NCBI GenBank assembly: GCA_033063855.1
Contig: CP093829.1
Coordinates: 25,203,537 to 25,267,536 of the forward strand
DNA length: 64,000 nucleotides
Reading direction: 5' to 3'
Source: Smittia aterrima
Taxonomy: Eukaryota; Arthropoda; Insecta; Diptera; Chironomidae
A program made the translations under genes and the position numbers. Every line of letters begins with the position of its first letter. The stretch's first letter is position 1. Positions 49,603 through 62,800 of this stretch are shown here, piece after piece. The notes beneath the pieces are model-generated. The model was not told where the DNA came from. It was given only the letters and a program-made list of their open reading frames with translations, and ran no database searches.

Positions 49603-50921
49603 ATGTTTGTAAAGATTGAAATTGCTGAACTTAGAAGTAACATCTCTAAGGAAAGAATCGAAGAGTTGATTTGGAATTTGCTGCAAGAGAAGAAAATACA
49701 AAAGAATAAAATAATTTCACTTCCCAGCAAAGAATTTCCCGAGGTAAGCATTCTTTTGATGAATTAGATATTTACTAATCTGTTATTTGCTTACCGCTAT
49801 AGTTCAATACATTCGAAAATGATATTCATTCCATCACATTCAATGACATTCCGGCGAAGCTTGATAAGTCAATGCTAAAATTTTACTACTATCAATTCTC
49901 CAATCAAGGACCTGAAATGGAAGCAATTGAAACGGATTCTGAACAAGTCGCTGCAAGCACACATTGGATGTTGCCGAATAAAGACGATGGCTTTTTCGGC
50001 TTATGGGAATCTCTTATCTACGATGATAATTTGAAGGAAAATCTTCTTGACTTCGCCGAAACGATGCTTCACTTCTCAAAGCTGGAAATCGATCAGAACA
50101 TTATTTCCTGCAATCGCTTGATTTTACTCCATGGACCACCAGGAACAGGCAAAACCTCTTTAGCCAAAGCGATTTCTCAGAAACTCTCGATCCATATGAA
50201 CGAGACTTATCAATTTACTCATCTCTTCGAGATAAATAGTCACTCGCTCTTCTCAAAATGGTTTAGCGAAAGTGGAAAATTGGTAATGAAAATGTTTCAG
50301 CAAATCCAAGAGATTATTGAGATGGAATCAAGTTTAGTTTGTGTTCTCATTGATGAAGTTGAATCCATCGCTTATGCCCGGGGAAGCATTTCATCAAACG
50401 AGCCATCGGATTCCGTTCGTGTAGTAAATTCAGTACTAACGCAATTAGATAAAATCAAGCGATATCCCAACGTTCTCATCATAACCACAAGCAATCTCAC
50501 TGCAAGTATTGATTTAGCATTCTTAGATCGAGCAGATATTGTTACATTTATTGGCCAACCATCTGTCGAAGCAGTTTACAAGATCATCGCATCTACTATT
50601 ATTGAACTGGCATCCAAAGGCGTTATCGTGGCTGACAGTATTGACGACGGAAGAGATGAGTTCAATATTAAAACAATTTCATCTTTCGAAAGATTCCAAG
50701 ATCTTCAAAGATTCTCAGAATTCTCAACTGCTAACATTTTTGCGCAAGTTTGTAAGGAAGCAAATGGATTCAGTGGTCGAGCCTTACGAAAGATTCCATT
50801 CCTTGCTCACGCTCTGTATCTGAAAAAACCTTCAGCAACTCTTCGTGAATTTCTCATCGCAATGCGCTCAGCTGTCGATTACCAGAAACGTGGAAAGGAA
50901 AAGATTAACCAAATCAACTAA
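49603..50921 (+). CDS. TRIP13: Pch2/TRIP13 AAA+ ATPase
   Basis: Exons 49603-49743 and 49803-50921; 1260 nt, 419 aa (human 432). TRIP13/Pch2 remodels HORMA-domain proteins such as Mad2 in the spindle checkpoint and HORMADs in meiosis. Seen: the N-terminal substrate domain, HWMLPNKDDGFFGLWESLIYD typical of the family, Walker A GPPGTGKTSLAKA near residue 145, Walker B VCVLIDEVES, sensor 1 LIITTSNLTASIDLAFLDRAD, and the C-terminal lid with GRALRKIPFLAHALY. It ends tail to tail with AFG3L2, 145 bp apart. Confidence 0.95.
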
Positions 50922-51066
50922 AAACTTATTCTTTTTCAAAAAATTTAAATTTATTTCTTAGTTACGAATTAAATGTTTATCAACATGTAATGCGATTTAA
51001 GCAAAGGAAGTTTGATTTCCATGTTTTGTTATTCTGACTAAATCCATCAACTAAAATTCTTTCAGC

Positions 51067-53689
51067 TTACTTCGACGACTTGTCAGTCTCTTTAGGTTTG
51101 TCTTTAGGTTCGCGTTCCTTATTCCAGTCTTTCAGACCTGATGGTAGAGTTGTGTCTTCCTCAAAGGATCCTGTACCTTCGACAAAATCTTCATACGTTG
51201 ACTTTTCTACGAATGGCCGCTTGCCTAATAACTCAATCATGTCTTCTCGGTTGAGGATCTCATTTTTCAATAATCGCTCAGCTACTTTCTCGACATCTGC
51301 TCTGTGCTTTAGCAGCAACTCTGTTGTTCTTTTGTGTGCGGTATCAATAAGCAAACGAGCCTCTTCGTCAATCATTTGAGCTGTTTTTTCTGAGTACGGT
51401 TTGCTAAACATGGGATCACCGGGCTGTGACATATCGAAGCTAACGTTTCCGACCTTCTTATTCATACCAAAGCGAACGATTTGTGAATAAGCACTTTCAG
51501 TGACCTTCTTCAAATCATCTTGAGCACCTGTCGTAATGCGATTGAAGAAAATTTCTTCAGCAACGCGACCGCCAAGTGTCATGCACATTCTGTCGTACAA
51601 TTGTTCCGTAGAAAGCAAATATTGATCCTTTGGTAGATACTGCGCATATCCAAGACCCTTGCCTCGAGGTATGATTGAAACTTTTAATAGTGGATCAGAG
51701 TGTTCCAGGAACCAACCGCTGACAGCGTGACCTGCTTCATGATAAGCAACAGTTTTCTTCTCATCAGGAGCAAGGACATTTGTTTTCTTCTCCATTCCAG
51801 CGATAACTCTCTCAATGGCTTGTTCAAAGTGCTTTAAAACGATGGATGTGTTCATATCTCTAGCAGCAATTAGAGCAGCTTCGTTACAAACGTTTGCAAT
51901 GTCAGCTCCGGTGAATCCAGGCGTGAGTGCAGCCATCTTTCGTGATAACTCCATTTTGTCTACATCTGTCTTCAGCGGTCCCAAATGCACTTTGAAAATA
52001 CTAGCGCGGCCCTTGATATCAGGAGCAGGTACGAAGATTTGTCGATCGAAACGTCCGGGTCTCATTAAAGCTTTATCGAGGATATCAACACGATTGGTAG
52101 CTGCCAAAACGACAACGTTTGTTGTTGTATTAAAACCGTCCATTTCGACTAAAAGCTGATTCAAAGTGTTCTCCTGTTCCGAGTGACCTCCAAAGGATTT
52201 TCCACCACGTTTACGTCCAACAGCATCGATTTCATCGATAAAAAGGATACAAGGAGCGTGCTTACGGGCCATTGCGAACATATCACGAACTCTTGAAGGA
52301 CCAACACCAACAAACATCTCGAGAAACTCAGATCCAGATACAGTGATGAAAGGAACGTTAGCTTCGCCGGCTGTTGCTTTAGCAAGAAGAGTTTTTCCTA
52401 AAAAAAATCAAACTATTTTAGTTCATCTGAGAAAAAGATTAGAATTTCTTTTTACCAGTTCCTGGAGGTCCAGTAAGCATAGCTCCTTTTGGAATTTTCG
52501 CACCAAGATCAATATATTGCTGTGGATTTTTCAGGAAGTTGACGAACTCCATGATCTCGATCTTAGCTTCCTCACAACCGGCGACGTCACTAAAAGAAAA
52601 ATTTGTTCATCTCCAGTAGTCTCCGGAAGTTTCAAAAATACTAACGAGAATCTAACTCCAATCTCATTGGGGTTAATAAGTTTTGCTGTTGAGTTCATGA
52701 CACCACCAAAAAGTCCTCCGCCTTTACGACCTCCCTTTCCTCCCATCATGTCAGCAGATCGTCTCATCATGAATATAAGGAAACCAATGATCAAGAGAGT
52801 TGGCAACAAACCACTCAAACTAGCCGCTTCAATCTCGGTCTTATAGATGACTGGTACGTAGTTGACTGGTTCAATATTCAAATCTGCTTGAGCATTTTCG
52901 AGATTGCGTTCGAATGAGTCGACACTTCCGATGTTAAACCACAAAACGCCATCAGCAACGTTGCCAGGTTGAAGCTTAATTCGAACCCATTTCTTGTTGA
53001 CGACTTCAAGCTTTTCAACAACTCCGCGTGTAAGATAACTGAAATAACAATCCATAAGTTTAATTATTAGACCTAAAAATATATTGCCTTACTTGTTTAC
53101 AAAGTCCTTCCATGAGATTTCTTTGTATCCCATTTCGAAGTACGTTAAAGCGCCAATGAAAGCTGCGAATCCCAAGGCACCGTAAATGTACATTTTCGTT
53201 GGATCTGGAGACTCTTCTCCTCCAATTGGTCGACCGCTTCCGCTTTTTGGCCCTCCTGATGGATTAGGTCCAAACATTCCGAAATTCCAATCGGGTGGTG
53301 GCTTACTAGCATCTGGCGAAGACTTTGAAGGTGGAGCTTGAGGAGGTTTGCTGATCTTTTCTTCGGATGATTTCGCATCTTTCTCTGGAGTCTCAGCTGA
53401 CTTATCAGACTTTGCGAATTTTACGGATTGACCAGAGAGTAAAACTCTCCATTGATTAAGAAAAGACTCGTACAACGTTAGTTTTTCAATATTACGTGTG
53501 AGAAATGCTAAATCACTCTTAAGCTGAGAAAAGATAAAGGAAAATTGTGAAATTATTAAAAAGGGTTTTTCTCACGAGTTTCGCTCAATTTACTTTTAGC
53601 CCTAACGATGGATTGCCACGGCCAAAGTGGCTCAGAACAACTTTGTCACACTTCCTACTACATGCTGTCGAAATTATTCTATATGCCAT
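51067..53689 (-). CDS. AFG3L2: AFG3L2, mitochondrial m-AAA protease
   Basis: Five exons: 53594-53689, 53093-53523, 52646-53038, 52456-52589, 51067-52397; 2385 nt, 794 aa (human 797). It is the inner-membrane AAA metalloprotease that degrades misfolded proteins and processes mitochondrial precursors from the matrix side. A basic, arginine-rich N-terminus (MAYRIISTACSRK) fits a mitochondrial presequence. Two membrane spans flank the intermembrane domain (near residues 147-162 and 252-270). Walker A GPPGTGKT lies near 346, Walker B CILFIDEIDA near 401, the arginine finger in RPGRFDRQ, and the zinc-protease HEAGH near 570. A Gly-rich linker (MMGGKGGRKGGG) follows the second span. ATG 53689 was chosen because the frame further upstream begins without an ATG. 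Confidence 0.97.
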
Positions 53690-54002
53690 CGCAAGAAATC
53701 GTCTGTTGTCGGTCTTATCTTTAATTGTTGTGTTATTCAATTGTAAATTTTTCACTTCACCGGATTGAACTATGGCAAACTTAGGTTCAAATGAAAATTG
53801 AACTTGGGTAATCTGGGGTTTTGAAGCACAAAAAATAAACAAAAAAAAAACTCGGATTTAGAAAATTTCATTTTGAAGTTATCCTGCTTCTGTCCATTTG
53901 CTTTTAAACCTTTTCATAAAAAATTAAATGTTAGTGGATAGTTCGTGATAAGTGTTTTCTGTTTTATTGTAATAAAAGGCAAGGACTAGGAAGTTCATTG
54001 AG
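53690..54002. promoter_or_regulatory. Divergent promoter of AFG3L2 and the C3orf38 homologue
   Basis: 313 bp separate the two start codons on opposite strands. The interval is AT-rich, with no clear TATA box and no other coding signal. Confidence 0.5.
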
Positions 54003-55088
54003 ATGGCTGCGATAACTGATTACGAGAGCTCGCGTCTACTTGAATTCTTTAAGGCTCAGCCAGATAACGAAAAGAAACTTATTCAGATCGCGAAAACATT
54101 AACCAAGAACACTTTGACGCACTTGTCACTGAACGGTATTTAGATTTTCTTAAAACTGAGACAACAACTTCAATGTTTTCTTTTTACTTTATTTTAGATG
54201 CATATAAGATCGTTTTACTTCACTCTGAATCCGTCTCGTCTATTCTCAATAGGAAACCGATTTCCAAAGAAATTCTTTTCAAATACTTGACAGATAACAA
54301 CATACCAGTCACAAGCAATTTTACGAAAGTAACGCTAGTCGAGCAAGTCATTGTAAGTTGAAGAATTTCAATTGTAAGCTTGAATTATAAATTTGAATCG
54401 ATTTAAGGAGTTTTGGAGAAGCACAGAAAACGGAACTCGTATGGCTCCAAGCCATCAACATCAACAACTTATCCACCAACAACAGCCTCATCACAATCAC
54501 CATTCTGCTGAAAGTCTAATAAACAAGTCAGAGAACTTTCCCGTAAATGTTATGTCAAGGAACTTCAGTAGCTGGTTTTACAAAAATCTCAATGAAAATT
54601 CAATCCAGCTCAACGATTTTTGGAATGACGCTTCGTGTATTGTTAAAATGATTGATAGCTCGGGAGATGTAAAGGAAGACTCAACTATCACTTCAGGACT
54701 AGTGCTGAACCTTCTTTTCTCAATCAAAACTCAATTCAGCTTTTACTTCAATCCCAATCTTAGCTATGATGGAACGAGAGGAAAGTAAGTTGTCTTCAAA
54801 ATTACCATAAATGATTTTTCTAAGAAATATAATTTTAGAATGGAGCATCATGGGATTGTTCTCGTTCTTTGCTGTGGGACGTTACACACTCACGCATCAG
54901 TCTCTGTCGGAGTTTTTGAGTCAGTCTTTGGATTAATGAGAGATCCTTTCTCAGATAATAACTGGAAAATAAAAAACATCAAGATGCAGCTTCAAAGTTG
55001 TGCGGGAATGTCAAAACTTCCTCAGCTCGAAAATTGCGATTCCCTTCAGCACTTCATGGTGTTACCCGAACATGATGAGAACCTATGA
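54003..55088 (+). CDS. C3orf38 homologue
   Basis: Four exons: 54003-54135, 54198-54352, 54408-54784, 54839-55088; 915 nt, 304 aa (human about 329). The match covers the helical N-terminus (LHSESVSSILNRKPISKEIL, FKYLTDNNIP) and the C-terminal domain (FSSWFYKNLN, DFWNDASCIVKM, GVFESVFGLMRDPFSDNNWK), which resembles an NTF2-like fold. A His/Gln-rich insert (HQHQQLIHQQQPHHNHH) sits between them. The human protein has been linked to apoptosis, but the mechanism is poorly known. Head to head with AFG3L2. Confidence 0.85.
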
Positions 55089-55861
55089 TAAGAGAAGCGG
55101 TGCAACAAACAAATTTCCTTCCACAACAGTCTTACGTTCAGTTCGGCTCTCAAAACGACTCAAAATTAAAAGTTTCTTTGTTAATTATTCTTCATTTTTT
55201 CTCTGAAGATTAAAATATATTTAATTCAAACAGAAAAAAAGGATTTCTGCTTGTATTGACTTTCAGAATACTTGAATGGTTTCGGGTTTCCCTGAGACTA
55301 GTGATATCACAGCTTCTGGTGACACCTAAAACAAATGAGAAAAGAACTTCAATTTATTCAATTTCTTTAAAATATTCTAAAAAAAGGATTTTTAATGTTT
55401 GGCGTTAAAGTCTACCTAATCAACATATCATCAGATAATGTTCGTTTCTTTAACACACAACTTATCCAGCCTTTAATCTGCAATTGCATAAAATAAAATA
55501 ATCATTAAAAATTGAATTAAAAAATATAGTTAACGGATAAAAGTAGAGCACTCGCTGCTAGAAAAGATTTGAAGCTTGTTCTATGCGAAAGCTTTTTCTA
55601 GTTAGCAATTTTTAAGCTCTTACCCTGGTCTATCAGCGAGCGTCTACCACCGTACATCAGATAGGATTTTTTTCTCCATGTTTAATCCTTCAATACATCA
55701 AGTGGGAAGAAGAATATTTCTACAAATCGATTTATCTTAAGTTCAAACATCATCATCAAAAGAATTTTGATTTACAAACTGTTGGCTATGAATTTCTACA
55801 ACAAACTCCCAAAAACTAAATATTTTCTTGAGGTTTACCTCATTCACTCAGTAAACTTCAC
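55089..55861. other. Interval between C3orf38 homologue and Prp4 kinase
   Basis: Tail-to-tail interval of about 770 bp, partly 3' UTR of both genes. It contains two features of uncertain meaning: exon-like segments on the minus strand (55416-55477 and 55263-55325) and a G/C-richer block with complementary segments (about 55545-55640). Neither could be assigned. Confidence 0.5.
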
Positions 55862-58800
55862 TTAAATCCTATCTTGAATAAACGGATGAGCCAACGCGTG
55901 ATTGAGAGATATGCGCTTTGTAGGATCAATCGAGAATACTTTATCAAGAAGATCCTTAAGTTGACCAACTTTCCGCATCTGTTCATCAGGGAGGTTTTGA
56001 TTCGCAACAAGCTCTTGTTGAAGGTCTCGAATCGGCTTAATGATCTGGACGACGACAATCTTTTCCTGAGAAAGTTAGAGAATTGATTTTCATGTCGAGC
56101 GATATTTTTTTTTAACTTACCCTTTCAGTTATCTTGTCGACTTCATGTGATAGGAAATTTCCATTCGTATCAAAGTGATTGTCTTTGAATTGTCCTCTTC
56201 GAATAACTTTGTTTGGAATCTTGCCCTTCAAGTCCATGAAACATTTCAGCATGTTATTGTTTGATTTTCCATTAAACAAAATCCTTCCAGTGTACACTGA
56301 AAATTAAAACTTTTTAAGTTTCCTCCTTAAATTCTGATTCTTCATACTTACATTCGTAAATCGTGCATCCCGCACTCCACATGTCTATTCCATATTCGTA
56401 GCTCAACCCCAGAATGATCTCAGGCGCTCGATAAAATCGTGAAACTAGATACGGCGTGATTTCATTATCAGTTATTAAAGACGCACTACCAAAATCACAA
56501 AGCTTTAAAACTAAATTACTATCATTCACCAGAATGTTATCAGGTTTGATGTCCGCGTGCAATATTCCACACTTTTTGAGCAGCTTCAGTGCCAAAAGAA
56601 GCTGCTGAGTGTAGCTTCGAACGGCTTTGATGTGCAGGCCGACATTCTTGCCGAACTTTTTAAGCACTTCACGAAGATTCATACTTAACGGTTCCATAAC
56701 CATACACAAATGCTGTTTGTGATAGAAGTGACGGAATAGGCGGAGACAGTGATAGCGATCTTCTGGATCAGCGTCGTTAAGTTTCTTAAGGAATTCGAGT
56801 TCACGTATTCCAGTTTTGTGCCTTAAATAAAACAATAAATTTATTACAAAAACAGTAGAAAAATAAGAGTTTAATAATACTTACATCAGCTCACGGTTTC
56901 TGATAATTTTAACAGCAACATTGGGACTTCCTCTCGCTTGATCTCGAGCACGCACAACGTTACTGAAAACACCTTGACCTGTATAAGCACTGACCACATA
57001 ACGGTTATCAAGCGTTTCTCCAACACGAACTCGGTAGTAGCCCTCAGCGTCGTCCCAGTTATCTGTCAACGCAGGATTTTCTGCGCTTGTATGTTTGGTT
57101 GTTCCAATGATTGCACTTGGAGAATCAAAGTTGGAATCAATATCTTGTTCAGCAAACATATCCCAGTCGTTCTTTTTAGTTTTTAATTTCTCTTTCTCCT
57201 TTTCTTGTTCGTCTTCCTTAGTTTTTCTTATTTCTTCGATGGGTGGCGTCATTGAAACATCAACATCAGGTGGCGAGGAAGCTGAGAAATCGTCTTTTTG
57301 TGTCTTTGGCGTTTCAAGAAATATGATATCTTCATCCATATTTTTCAGTACTGGCGTAGAATCAACTGACTGCATAGTGTTGCTGTCTTCACTCGGAGCT
57401 CCAAGCTTTTTCATGAGCTCTTCTCTCTGTTTACGCCTTCGCTCAATGATTTTTTCTTCATCTTCTTCTTCGTCGATTTTAATATCACTAATCTCGTCCT
57501 CGCTGCTGCTTTGCTCCTTATTTTGTTTGAGTCCCTCGCTCAATGAATCTTTGAACTTGTCCGAATCAGTTTTGCCCTTTCGATCGCGCTCCCTCTCATA
57601 ATACCGACGATTGCCTCGATCTCTCGATGAATCCCTTCGATTTCGTGGTGAATCACGTCTTTCACGATTTCTTCGGTCACGATCCATCGAACGACGATTT
57701 CTGTCGTAATAATCATCGTGACGCCGTGATTCCATTTCTCTGCTTCGAGATCTTCGTCGTCTAATGGGATCGGATCGCCGATTCCTCTCGAGATCTTTAT
57801 GTCGATTGATTTCACGTCGTAAATCCTCTTTCAAACGATTTTCATTGTCTCGCTTCCGACGCTCTTCAGTTCGTTTACGGTCGCTTCTTGGTGAAATCTC
57901 GCGTTTTTCTTCTCTTACTCGTCGATCTTTCTCAGGTGGGCTTTTCTTCACGCTCCTTTTGTCGATGTGCATTTTGTGTAACTCTGGCGAAGAATCTAAA
58001 AGAATGACATCAGAATCCGTTTTACGCTTGTTATCTTTAGGGGTGAAGTTTGCAGGGGGTTTTGTCGTTATTTCTGATTCAGAATCAGACAAGCAGTCAC
58101 CTAAACGAGCTTGAAGCAAAGCTTTTTGCTTCATCAACTCATCGAGATTTAACTCATCTTCGATTACAGCAACATCCGGGCTATCGCAATCCTCAATAAC
58201 GCTTGGAAAAAAATTATTATTAGCTAAGAAATTAAAAGTCAGCATTAATCTTCTTACCCATCACTCTCACTAGCTGATGAAACCACTGTAGGAAGTTGAT
58301 TCTTTGTATCGATAGTCTTAACGATGGATTTAACAAGCTCATCAGGATCGGTGGGACACAATTTGATTTTCTTTAATTTAGATCCCCCATTCTCATTGTT
58401 CTCATTACGCTTCCCGATGAGCTTAGAGAAGATTTCCTTTGATTTTTTGATATCATCTGCTGACAGATCATCGTCGTCTATATTGATTGTTGTGGTTGGC
58501 GGTGTTGGTAGTTTTGGAGTTCGTATTCCATCTGATGAGAGTTGACGAGGTCTGTGAGACTCAGAATCTGAAGATGAGTGATGTTTCTTCTTCCTTTTTT
58601 CCTTCTTATTTTTCTTTTCCTTTTTATGCTTGACTTTCTTGTTCTTTTTCTTAAGTTTCTTCTCCAACTTCGTTCCTTCAGCTTTGGATTTTACTTCCAA
58701 ACTAAAATAAAACATTTTCAGAAATAAATTTACTGGACGTTCCCTTAATAATTAGTTGATTGATTGCCTGACAAATGAACTTAATTATTCATGAAAACAA

Positions 58801-58920
58801 GATGTACTTGATAAGAAAATGACAAGCTTCTACATTTTCCTGTACAAATGATTTTCTTGAAAACGTTTACAAATTCATTTAAAATCAAGATATATACAAC
58901 TAATTTTACCTTTTATCCAT
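55862..58920 (-). CDS. Prp4k: Prp4 kinase (PRPF4B)
   Basis: Six exons: 58910-58920 (11 bp), 58258-58701, 56885-58201, 56352-56821, 56121-56296, 55862-56065; 2622 nt, 873 aa. Prp4 kinase phosphorylates splicing factors such as PRP6 and PRP31 during B-complex formation. The N-terminal half is very basic and serine-rich (KKKNKKVKHKKEKKNKK, then long Arg/Ser/Asp tracts). The kinase domain starts near residue 550 with GQGVFSNVVRARD; the VAVKII lysine, LHADIKPDNILV catalytic loop, CDFGSAS activation segment and RFYRAPEIILGL follow. HAD in place of HRD is normal for this family. The C-terminal lobe ends DPTKRISLNHALAHPFIQ. The 11-bp first coding exon was set by the ATG and a gtaaaa donor. Confidence 0.96.
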
Positions 58921-59165
58921 TGCTGATGCGTTCACTGTTTCTTTGTGAACTGATTCAAATAGACTTCTTCACTTGAATTGATTCAATAGCGCCAAACACA
59001 AATAAAATCTTAAATTTGAATTATTTAAAGGATACACAACTACGAACTGTTTTTGTGGGTCGCATTCGGAAATGATGTAAATTTAAAAACAAATCTAAAC
59101 GTTTTCTGACTGATATAAAATGTCCTTAATTTATTGAATAATGCAGAAGAAATTGATACAAGCTT

Positions 59166-59620
59166 TTATTTCATAGGAGGTCTCATTGCGTGGGGCGGCA
59201 TTGAGAAATTTGGGGGAGCAAAATTTGGAGGAGCGAAGTTCGGCATTCCAGCAGCGATCGGAGGAGGTTGCATCATCGGATTAAAACCACCAGGCATAGT
59301 CCCTGGCATTCCAACTGGTCGAGGTGGCATTCCAACTCCTGGTGGAGGCTGTGCGAATGGATTTGAAGCGATCTTTCCAGCTTTGAAAGCGGCTAAAAAA
59401 ATAAATGAAACAATGAATTATTCAAATCTTTCTGATCAAATAAATATGACAACAAACCTGTAGTCGCATCAATCAAGTGCTGAGCTTGTTCCTCCATCCA
59501 CTTCTGATAATAAAACTTGACATTATCCTTATGTTTTCTTCCAGTACAGTGCGTTTTCCGAACAGAAGGAGAATCGTGAGTTAGAAACGTATCGCAATAA
59601 TCGCAATAATATTTCGGCAT
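59166..59620 (-). CDS. snRNP-U1-C: U1 snRNP protein C
   Basis: Exons 59458-59620 and 59166-59392; 390 nt, 129 aa (human 159). U1-C stabilises pairing of U1 snRNA with 5' splice sites. The N-terminus is the U1-type zinc finger, with ligands Cys6, Cys9, His24 and His30 in YYCDYCDTFLTHDSPSVRKT. QAQHLIDATTGAAFKAGKI follows, then a Pro/Gly/Met-rich tail with repeated NFAPP units. It has the same strand as Prp4 kinase and lies head to head with mle. Confidence 0.96.
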
Positions 59621-59821
59621 TGTTAGCTTTACGTTCTATGAGTTGATGAACAAATAAACTTGTATATTAGTTTGCTTCTTGTCTTTAAAAAAAAAACTAA
59701 TTGTCAATGAAAATTTTGCTGTTGTTTACTTCGATCTAGTTGAACGTCCCTGAAAGGAGTCGAAACTACGTTTATGAATTTACGTTTTGTAAACAAACAA
59801 ATAAATAATTTTATCTGAGAA
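59621..59821. promoter_or_regulatory. Divergent promoter of U1-C and maleless
   Basis: 201 bp between the two opposed start codons, with A-rich and T-rich runs. No TATA box stands out for either gene. Confidence 0.5.
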
Positions 59822-62800
59822 ATGCCGCAAGATATAAAGGCTTTCCTTCACGAATGGAGTTCAAAGAACAAGCTTGAGCCGTTGTTCGAAGTGAGACCGA
59901 CAGGTAACTGAATTTAGTGTGACGTGAAGAAAAATCAATAACTCAACTTTTTTTTATAAGGACCGAAACATCGACAAAGATTCTTATGCGAGGCTCGAAT
60001 AAATGGATTTCCATATGTCGGTGTTGGAAACTCTACAAACAAAAAAGATGCTGAGAAGAATGCTTCAAGAGATTTCGTTAGCTATTTAGTTCGCAGTGGA
60101 AAAATTAGAGAAGCTGACGTTCCACAAGAAGGAAATGAAATTGCACCTCCAGCTGTTGTATTGGAAAATGTCAACCCAACTGCAATTTTTGGACAGCCCA
60201 GTGGATCCTCATATGGCGCAGGCAGTTCTTCAGGAAATTTCCCAAGTTTTTCTGTTGATCAGCTCGGACAAGCTTACCGCCCGGCAAATTATGAAAACGA
60301 CAATTTCAGACCTCAATCATACATGGACAGAGCTAAGCAAGCAGTCAAAATGGAAGAAGCTGAAAGCTTAGACGTTAATGCAGGTATTCATGGTAATTGG
60401 ACAATTGAAAATGCAAAATCGAAACTGAATCAGTTCATGCAAGCGAATAAGATTCAAAGCGAATTTAAATACACTCCTGTTGGACCGGATCACAACAGGT
60501 AAGTTATAATTAAGAATAGAAATTGCACATTCCTCTTTATTTTCCAAACAACGGAAATTTTTTATGAATGATACTAAAACATCGCGAAGCATGAAACGTC
60601 GTAGTTTTATTCATGATTAAAATTCTTTCCTGTATTTAAAAATGAATTAGATTTTGGACATCAGAACAACAAAAATTAAAGCTGATGGCCTTAAAAATCT
60701 CATAGTATAAACTTTAAAAATACAGGACTGAATTATTTTATTTTGTTATCGTAGACGTTTCTTGCTTCATGATTTTTCTAAGCATAACATGGGTAAGAAG
60801 TTGTAGTTGCCCGTATTTCTTCAATCTAATCATTCTCATTTTTTCGCAGGAGCTTCATGTCTGAAATGACAATTTACGTAAAACAGCTTAGTCGCAACAT
60901 CACTGGTCGTGAGACTGGAAGTAATAAGCAGTCAGCGAGTAAATCTTGTGCTTTGAGTTTGATACGACAACTTTTTCATTTGGGGGTCATTGAAGCTTTT
61001 TCTGGCACTTTGAAAAAAGCAAAAGTTGAGGATAAACTTCCACCGTACGAAGTCAACATTAATCCAGAACTCATTCAAAAAGCTCAACGCGCTCTGAATA
61101 ATCTTGGTATTTTTCCTGTTCGAGTTGATCCTAACATGAGATCAGATAATTCAGTGAGTTTGATGATTCCTCATGTACAGCCAGAGAGAAAACCGAAACC
61201 TTATGAAGCTGGTGCTGTCATTCCTTGGGCACCACCAATTCCAAACTGGAATGCATGGAACGCATCTAACATTGACGAAGGATACTTGGCTACAGCATCA
61301 CTTGATCAATTAAGCGATGATCTATTAGCAAATGCTAGAGAAAAGAAAATGTCTGATCGTGCTTTAGAATCACGCTTGAGAGAACGAGAGACGCTTCCAA
61401 TTCACGCGATGCGTCGTGAAATAATGGAGACGATCAATGATAACTCAGTAGTTTTAATTCGAGGCAACACTGGATGCGGTGAGTTCGAGAATGAAAATAT
61501 TTAGGGAAGCAAAATTAAATAAATTTCTTAACAGGTAAAACAACACAAATTGCCCAATTTATTTTGGAAGATTACATTGCTTCAGGACAAGGCGCTTTGT
61601 GTAATGTAGCCATAACGCAGCCACGCCGTATCTCAGCTGTTTCAGTCGCTGAACGTAAGACGTTGTAGATGCAATATTTCCTCTAACTAATCTAATTTTT
61701 TTATCTCAGGTATTGCAAATGAAAGATGTGAAGAATTGGGAGAATCAGTTGGATATTCAGTTCGATTTGAATCGATTCTTCCGAGACCATATGGAAGTAT
61801 TCTCTTCTGCACGGTGGGAGTTCTATTAAGAAAACTTGAAGGTGGATTACGCGGAGTTTCCCATGTTATTGTTGATGAGATACACGAAAGAGTAAGAAAA
61901 CTTATTTTTTGAAAGAACTTTTTGTTTATTAATTATTTTTTTTACAGGATGTAAACAGCGATTTTATCATGGTAGTTTTAAGAGACATGGTTACAACTTA
62001 TCCCGACTTGAGAGTAATCCTAATGTCCGCGACGATTGACACAAGCTTATTCTCTGAATACTTTGGAAATTGTCCCGTCATCGAAGTTCCAGGCCGCGCG
62101 TATCCTGTTAAACAATATTTCCTTGAGGATATCGTCGAACTGCTGAAGTTTGTTCCTCCACCTGATTCGAAAAAGAGGAAACGCGGAGGAGACGACGATG
62201 GCTCGGAAGAACTTGCAGCAGCTGCCGAAGAGCAAGAGACAAATTGTAACAAAATCGTTGGAAATCAATATTCGCAACAGACAAAATCTTCGATGGCTGC
62301 TTTGTCGGAATCTGAAGTAAGCTTTGAGCTTATTGAATCCCTTCTTTGCTACATCAAAAGCTTGAACATGGACGGAGCAGTTTTAGTATTCCTGCCTGGA
62401 TGGAACCTTATCTTCGCTTTGATGAAACATTTGCAAAACAATCCTCGCTTCGGTGGTTCCGATTACACGATTCTTCCGCTTCATTCGCAACTCCCACGAG
62501 AAGATCAGCGAAGAGTTTTTGAAAAAGTTCCAAATGGAGTAACAAAAATCATTCTCAGTACAAATATCGCAGAAACTTCGATCACAATCGATGACGTTGT
62601 CTTCGTCATTGACATTTGTAAAGCGAGAATGAAACTCTTTACAAGCCATAACAACTTGACATCATACGCAACCGTTTGGGCTTCTCGGACTAATCTCGAA
62701 CAACGAAAAGGTCGCGCTGGTAGAGTTCGTCCAGGAATTTGCTTTACATTTTGCTCAAATGCTCGATTCGAAAAACTTGAGGAACACAACACACCAGAAA

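Noticed and set aside
57095..57601. 168-codon plus-strand Ser-rich frame
   Set aside because: It is the complement of the charged Glu/Asp/Arg region of Prp4 kinase, which leaves the antisense strand open and serine-rich.
59134..59463. 109-codon Gly-rich plus-strand frame
   Set aside because: Antisense of the Pro-rich tail of U1-C; proline codons read as glycine on the other strand.
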